Assembly (NCBI GenBank): GCA_902767235.1
Contig: CACXGR010000122.1
Span: forward strand, 1 to 9,517
Length of the DNA stretch: 9,517 nt
Direction: 5' to 3'
Origin: an uncultured Lachnospiraceae bacterium
Lineage (GTDB): Bacteria > Bacillota > Clostridia > Lachnospirales > Lachnospiraceae
Part shown: positions 6,114 through 9,517 of the stretch, in pieces
How the letters are laid out: each line of letters opens with the position of its first letter
How positions within the stretch are numbered: the first letter of the stretch is position 1
Made by a program: the position numbers and the translations under genes
Notes under the pieces: model-generated
What the model was told of the DNA's origin: nothing
The model's database searches: none
The model's input: only the letters and a program-made list of their open reading frames with translations

Positions 6114-7645
6114 TATCTCTTTCCGTTATCTTCCTCCAGTATCTCCCGGATCAGCACGCGCTCATCCATCGGATACTTGCGGCCCTTGATCTCCTGATAG
6201 TCCTCGTGCCCTTTGCCGGCCAGGACGACGATATCTCCCTTCTCGCCGTTGCGGATCGCATAGCGGATCGCATCCTTTCTGTCCGGGATCTCCACGTGCC
6301 TGCCGTCCGTGCGCGAGATCCCGGTCACGATATCCCGGATGATATCCATCGGATCCTCGTCTCTTGGATTGTCCGACGTGATGATGCTCAGTTCCGCCAG
6401 CCTGCCGCTGACTTCTCCCATCTCAAAACGCCTGATCTTTGAGCGGTTTCCGCCGCAGCCGAACAGACAGACCAGCCGGTGGGGCTCATACTCCCTGAGT
6501 GTCGACAGAAGGCTCTCGAGCGCCATGGCGTTATGGGCGTAGTCGATCATCAGCGTGAAGTCGTCGCTGACCTTGACCATCTCGATGCGGCCGCGCACAT
6601 GGACGCCGCGCAGCGCCTCCCGGATCTGATCCGGCTTGACGCCAAAGTGCCTGCACACCGCGATGGCGCAGAGTGCATTGTATACGCTGAAGCGGCCGGG
6701 CGCGGGCACTTCCGCGTGGAAGTCCAAAAGGCCCTTCACATCAAAGGACACGCCCAGTTCGCCGGGCTCTTTGATCAGCTCCAGATTCTGCGCGTAGAGA
6801 TCCGCCTCCGGCGTCATCCCATAAGTCTCCACCGTGCACGTGTGTCCGTCCATGACCTTCTTGTAATAGGGATCGTCCGCGTTGAAGATGCCCGTTCTGC
6901 ACTGGCGGAAGAGCAGGCTCTTGCAGGACAGATAGTCGTCAAAGTCCTTGTGCTCGTTGGGCCCGATGTGATCCGGCGACAGGTTGGTGAAGATCCCCAG
7001 GTCGAACAAAAATCCCTGCGTGCGGTGCAGCATGAGCGCCTGGGAGGACACCTCCATGACCACGGCTTCGATCCCGGCGTCCGCCATATCCCGAAAGGTC
7101 TTCTGCAGCACGGTGGACTCGGGCGTCGTGTTTTTGGCCGGGATCCGCACATCTGCATAGAGGGTCTCAATGGTCCCGATCAGGCCCGTCCGGATGCCCG
7201 ACGCTTCCAGTATGGATTTGACCATATACGTGGTCGTCGTCTTTCCCTTGGTCCCGGTGACGCCGATGATCTTCATCTCAGACGCCGGATTGCCGTAGTA
7301 GGCCGCCGCGATATAGGCCATCGCGTAGCGCGTGTCCTGCACCCGGATGATGACCGGGTCCTTGACCGGGGTCTTCCCCTCCAGATCCGAGAGGTCCAGA
7401 TCCTTTTCAACCACCAGGGCGGCGGCTCCGTCCATGAGCACCTGTCTTGCGAAATCATGTCCGTCCCTCACTGCGCCGACAATGCAGAAGAAAAGGCAAT
7501 CCTTTTCTATCAGCCGGGAGTCATTGATGATACTGCTGATCTGCGTCGCCCGGAGCGCCCGCGCTCTGTCGGCGTCCGTGATGACCTCACCTGAAAGTGT
7601 ATTGAAATGATAGTCGAGTTTACTGACCAGTTGTGCGATCTTCAT
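6113..7645 (-). CDS. murE: UDP-N-acetylmuramoyl-L-alanyl-D-glutamate--2,6-diaminopimelate ligase MurE
   Basis: MurE is a cytoplasmic ATP-dependent ligase that adds the third residue to the UDP-MurNAc dipeptide in peptidoglycan synthesis. The protein has 510 residues in three domains: UDP-substrate binding (1-120), ATPase with P-loop GTKGKTT (131-137), and C-terminal substrate binding (about 350-510). Other marks are NTTPES (172-177), MEVSSQAL (197-204), NLSPDHI (221-227), CKSLLF with Lys242 as the expected carbamylated lysine, and GKGHEDYQ (477-484). The DNPR motif at 425-428 is the signature of meso-diaminopimelate selection, as opposed to lysine. The ATG at 7645 is chosen because AGGAG lies 8 nt upstream. 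A longer reading from 7702 would begin inside recJ and add 19 residues that do not look like the family. Its stop lies 7 nt before priA. Confidence 0.95.
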   Translation of the reverse strand: MKIAQLVSKLDYHFNTLSGEVITDADRARALRATQISSIINDSRLIEKDCLFFCIVGAVRDGHDFARQVLMDGAAALVVEKDLDLSDLEGKTPVKDPVIIRVQDTRYAMAYIAAAYYGNPASEMKIIGVTGTKGKTTTTYMVKSILEASGIRTGLIGTIETLYADVRIPAKNTTPESTVLQKTFRDMADAGIEAVVMEVSSQALMLHRTQGFLFDLGIFTNLSPDHIGPNEHKDFDDYLSCKSLLFRQCRTGIFNADDPYYKKVMDGHTCTVETYGMTPEADLYAQNLELIKEPGELGVSFDVKGLLDFHAEVPAPGRFSVYNALCAIAVCRHFGVKPDQIREALRGVHVRGRIEMVKVSDDFTLMIDYAHNAMALESLLSTLREYEPHRLVCLFGCGGNRSKIRRFEMGEVSGRLAELSIITSDNPRDEDPMDIIRDIVTGISRTDGRHVEIPDRKDAIRYAIRNGEKGDIVVLAGKGHEDYQEIKGRKYPMDERVLIREILEEDNGKR

Positions 7646-7653
7646 GTATCTGT

Positions 7654-7658
7654 CTCCT
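7654..7658 (-). promoter_or_regulatory. Ribosome binding site deciding the murE start
   Basis: AGGAG on the minus strand lies 8 nt before the ATG at 7645, inside the 28-nt gap after recJ. It selects the 510-residue MurE beginning MKIAQLV over an upstream in-frame start within recJ. Confidence 0.85.
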
Positions 7659-7673
7659 AATCGATCCTTCCTG

Positions 7674-9494
7674 TTATTGATTCCCGCTGACGCGGAAATC
7701 ATTCATTACGTACTGCATGCTCTCCCTTCCGTTCCATACGTTGACGTCGGGATAGTATATCATAGATATTGTAACACTTCCCGTGCCTCTTTGAAGCCCC
7801 GCAAAAGTTCCTATGCCGGCTTTTTCATCCAGCGCCCGCTCAAATTCCTGCGCGTCTTCGAAACGGATCAGGTCCAGCCTGACTCCTTTCTCGTCCAGAG
7901 CGCCAAACCGGATCACATTCCGGTTCTTTCCCATGACCCTTGCGGACAAGAGCCGGATATTGCGGGTGACGAACAGAGGCTTGGGATTCGCGGTGCCGCA
8001 GGGCTCCAAAAGGGCCAGTTCCCTGGTCGCGGCCAGATCCAAAAATCTTGGCGGCAGCTCCATATCCGCCACGATCACTTCCTGCAGGTCTTCCTCCGTC
8101 AGGCCGCACTGCTCCTCCACTCTTCTCTCAAACTCCGCGAAATTCTCTTCCTTCATGGACAGTCCGCCGGCCATCTTGTGGCCGCCGTACTTGATAAAGA
8201 GATCCTCGCAGGCATTCATCTGCGCGTACATGTCGTAGCGCTCGATGGATCTGCCCGATCCTTTCAAGATCCCCTTTCCCGTATCCGTAAGGACAAAGGT
8301 CGGCCGGTGCCTTCTCTCCTTGATCCTGCCAGCGATGATGCCGGCCAGGGATTCATGACAGTCTCTCAGCAGCAGGACCAGGACTCGGCGGTCCTCCATG
8401 TGTTCCCGGACGATCATGGCTTCCGCCGCATCCGTACCTTCCATCGTCATGCTCTTTCTGCTGTCGTTGAGGTCCTTGAGCTGCTGCGCTGTGATCAGCG
8501 CCTTGTCCGGGTCCTTCTCCGTAAACAGTTCCAGTCCCCTGTACGCACTGTCCAGCCTCCCCGCCGCGTTCAGACAGGGCCCGATTACAAAGCCCGCGTG
8601 ATAGCAGGTCAGTGCGGCGCCGGAGAGTCCGGTCACCTTCAGGAGCGCCTGAAGTCCGGGGTTTGGACAGTTCTGCGCGAGTCTGAGTCCTTCCCTGACA
8701 ATGATCCGGTTTTCATTCTTGAGCGGCATCACGTCGCAGACCGTCGCAAGGGCAGCAAAGGGGAGAAGATACTCCTCGATCTCTGTGTATTCCGCCTTTT
8801 CCCTGCCACCGAAGACCTTCTCTGCCAGTAGAAGACAGATCTTGTACGCCACCACTGCGCCGCAGATCTCGGGAAAAGGGCAGCTTCTGCCGCCGGTCAG
8901 GCTGCCGGGGATCTTGGGGTCCGCCACCGCGTCTGCCGGCGGGAGCAGATACCTGCGGTCTCCGTCTTCCGTCAGCTTAAAGGGCACTTCGTGGTGATCC
9001 GTCACGATCACTGTCATGCCCGCCGCGGCTGCTTTGGCAAGCGGTTCCGCCGCTGCGATCCCGTTGTCGCAGGTCATGATCGTATCTGCGCCGTCCGCAG
9101 CCGCTTCCCGGATCAGCCTCTCATTGACGCCGTATCCGTCCCTGAGCCGCTCCGGCAGCACGGCGTCCGCCTGCGCCCCGCACCTTCGAAGTCCGAAAAG
9201 CAGAATGTAGGAGGAACAGATGCCGTCCACATCGTAATCCCCGATGATCCGGATCTTTTTCCCTTCCCGGATCTTCTCTGTCAAAATATCCACGGCCTTT
9301 TCTCCGTCGGGCAGAAGCCGTGGATCGCTCAGATCCGACAGGCTTCCCGAGAGGAAGCGCCTCGTCTCCTCCACTCCGATCACATCTCTGTTGCGGATCA
9401 GGCGGGCCAGAATCGGTGATATACCGCATTCCCTCGATATTTTGTCAAAATCCGCTCTCTTGGCGGATACCATCCATTTCCTGCTGCTTTTCAT
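7674..9494 (-). CDS. recJ: Single-stranded-DNA-specific 5'-3' exonuclease RecJ
   Basis: RecJ degrades single-stranded DNA 5' to 3' in RecF-type recombination, mismatch repair and base-excision repair. The 606-residue protein has the DHH phosphoesterase domain: motif I GDYDVDG (85-91), motif II TCDNG (141-145), motif III TDHHE (165-169), and CDVMPL at 253-258. Next come GPCLNAAGRL (305-314), the DHHA1 region with DCHESLAGIIAGR (378-390), GSGRS (412-416) and GGHKMAGG (437-444). A C-terminal OB-fold-like segment covers about 465-606. The length is near E. coli RecJ (577) and well short of B. subtilis RecJ (786), which has an extra C-terminal domain. The ATG at 9494 has GAGGA 6 nt upstream. In many Clostridia recJ is followed by apt and relA; here murE follows 28 nt later. 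Confidence 0.97.
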   Translation of the reverse strand: MKSSRKWMVSAKRADFDKISRECGISPILARLIRNRDVIGVEETRRFLSGSLSDLSDPRLLPDGEKAVDILTEKIREGKKIRIIGDYDVDGICSSYILLFGLRRCGAQADAVLPERLRDGYGVNERLIREAAADGADTIMTCDNGIAAAEPLAKAAAAGMTVIVTDHHEVPFKLTEDGDRRYLLPPADAVADPKIPGSLTGGRSCPFPEICGAVVAYKICLLLAEKVFGGREKAEYTEIEEYLLPFAALATVCDVMPLKNENRIIVREGLRLAQNCPNPGLQALLKVTGLSGAALTCYHAGFVIGPCLNAAGRLDSAYRGLELFTEKDPDKALITAQQLKDLNDSRKSMTMEGTDAAEAMIVREHMEDRRVLVLLLRDCHESLAGIIAGRIKERRHRPTFVLTDTGKGILKGSGRSIERYDMYAQMNACEDLFIKYGGHKMAGGLSMKEENFAEFERRVEEQCGLTEEDLQEVIVADMELPPRFLDLAATRELALLEPCGTANPKPLFVTRNIRLLSARVMGKNRNVIRFGALDEKGVRLDLIRFEDAQEFERALDEKAGIGTFAGLQRGTGSVTISMIYYPDVNVWNGRESMQYVMNDFRVSGNQ

Positions 9495-9500
9495 TTTTCT

Positions 9501-9505
9501 TCCTC
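9501..9505 (-). promoter_or_regulatory. Ribosome binding site of recJ
   Basis: GAGGA on the minus strand lies 6 nt before the recJ ATG, with an A-rich spacer. Only 23 nt of upstream sequence are visible, so the promoter or the preceding gene cannot be judged. Confidence 0.75.
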
Positions 9506-9517
9506 TATGCTGCAGAC

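Noticed and set aside
7646..7702. Longer MurE starting at 7702 with 19 extra N-terminal residues.
   Set aside because: It would start inside recJ, lacks a clear ribosome binding site, and the added residues do not resemble MurE. The ATG at 7645 has AGGAG at good spacing.
3814..8831. Long plus-strand frames opposite priA, murE and recJ (for example 3814-4983, 5035-5991, 6479-7594 and 7644-8831).
   Set aside because: Each is in exact codon register with a well-supported minus-strand gene and its translation is rich in Arg, His, Leu and Gly without domains. Rarity of TTA, CTA and TCA codons in the sense genes explains their length.
9418..9448. Promoter-like pair in early recJ on the minus strand: TTGACA (9448-9443) and TATATC (9423-9418).
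   Set aside because: Spacing is 19 nt and the -10 element matches only 4 of 6 bases. It lies in codons that read normally as RecJ, so chance is the better explanation.
1..9517. CRISPR arrays, transfer or ribosomal RNA genes, insertion sequences, phage genes or a defence system.
   Set aside because: None is visible. Coding sequence fills nearly all of the window, and every gene is a recognisable housekeeping family with intact motifs.

Overview
The window holds seven housekeeping genes, all on the minus strand, packed end to end. Read in the direction of transcription (right to left) they are recJ, murE, priA, def, fmt, rsmB and rlmN. The rlmN gene runs off the left edge. Gaps between genes are 28, 7, 32, -4 (overlap), 13 and 75 nt. 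No promoter or terminator could be supported inside the block, so it is most simply read as one transcription unit or part of one.

Organism. The protein signatures and the priA-def-fmt-rsmB-rlmN order point to a Firmicute of the class Clostridia, most likely a GC-rich member of the Lachnospiraceae. Supporting details are RecJ with a DCHESLAG motif, PriA with MNS in place of the usual HS, RlmN with MGTGEPLDNYDN, and MurE with NTTPES plus DNPR. Strong Shine-Dalgarno sites and TTG start codons fit the same group. The family-level placement is inference, because no database comparison was possible.

Layout. Right part (7674-9517): recJ, with 23 nt upstream that may carry the last codons of another gene. 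Middle (3853-7645): murE, which adds the third amino acid of the peptidoglycan stem peptide, then priA, the replication-restart helicase. Left part (1-3820): def and fmt, a reciprocal pair that formylates initiator tRNA and later removes the formyl group, then rsmB and rlmN, which methylate 16S rRNA and 23S rRNA/tRNA. The block therefore joins DNA repair and restart, wall-precursor synthesis, translation initiation and ribosome modification. Downstream genes in the usual Firmicute cluster (a PP2C phosphatase and a PASTA kinase) would be expected beyond the left edge, but are not seen here.

No undescribed system was found. The points worth a second look are small: a repeated hairpin-forming leader and coupled short reading frame before rlmN, an identical 17-nt segment around the starts of priA and rsmB, TTG starts on two or three of the genes, an antisense frame open for more than 800 codons that codon choice explains, and the joining of recJ-murE to the front of the priA cluster. 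No RNA genes, CRISPR arrays, insertion sequences or phage genes were seen, and there is no gene-free stretch longer than 75 nt.
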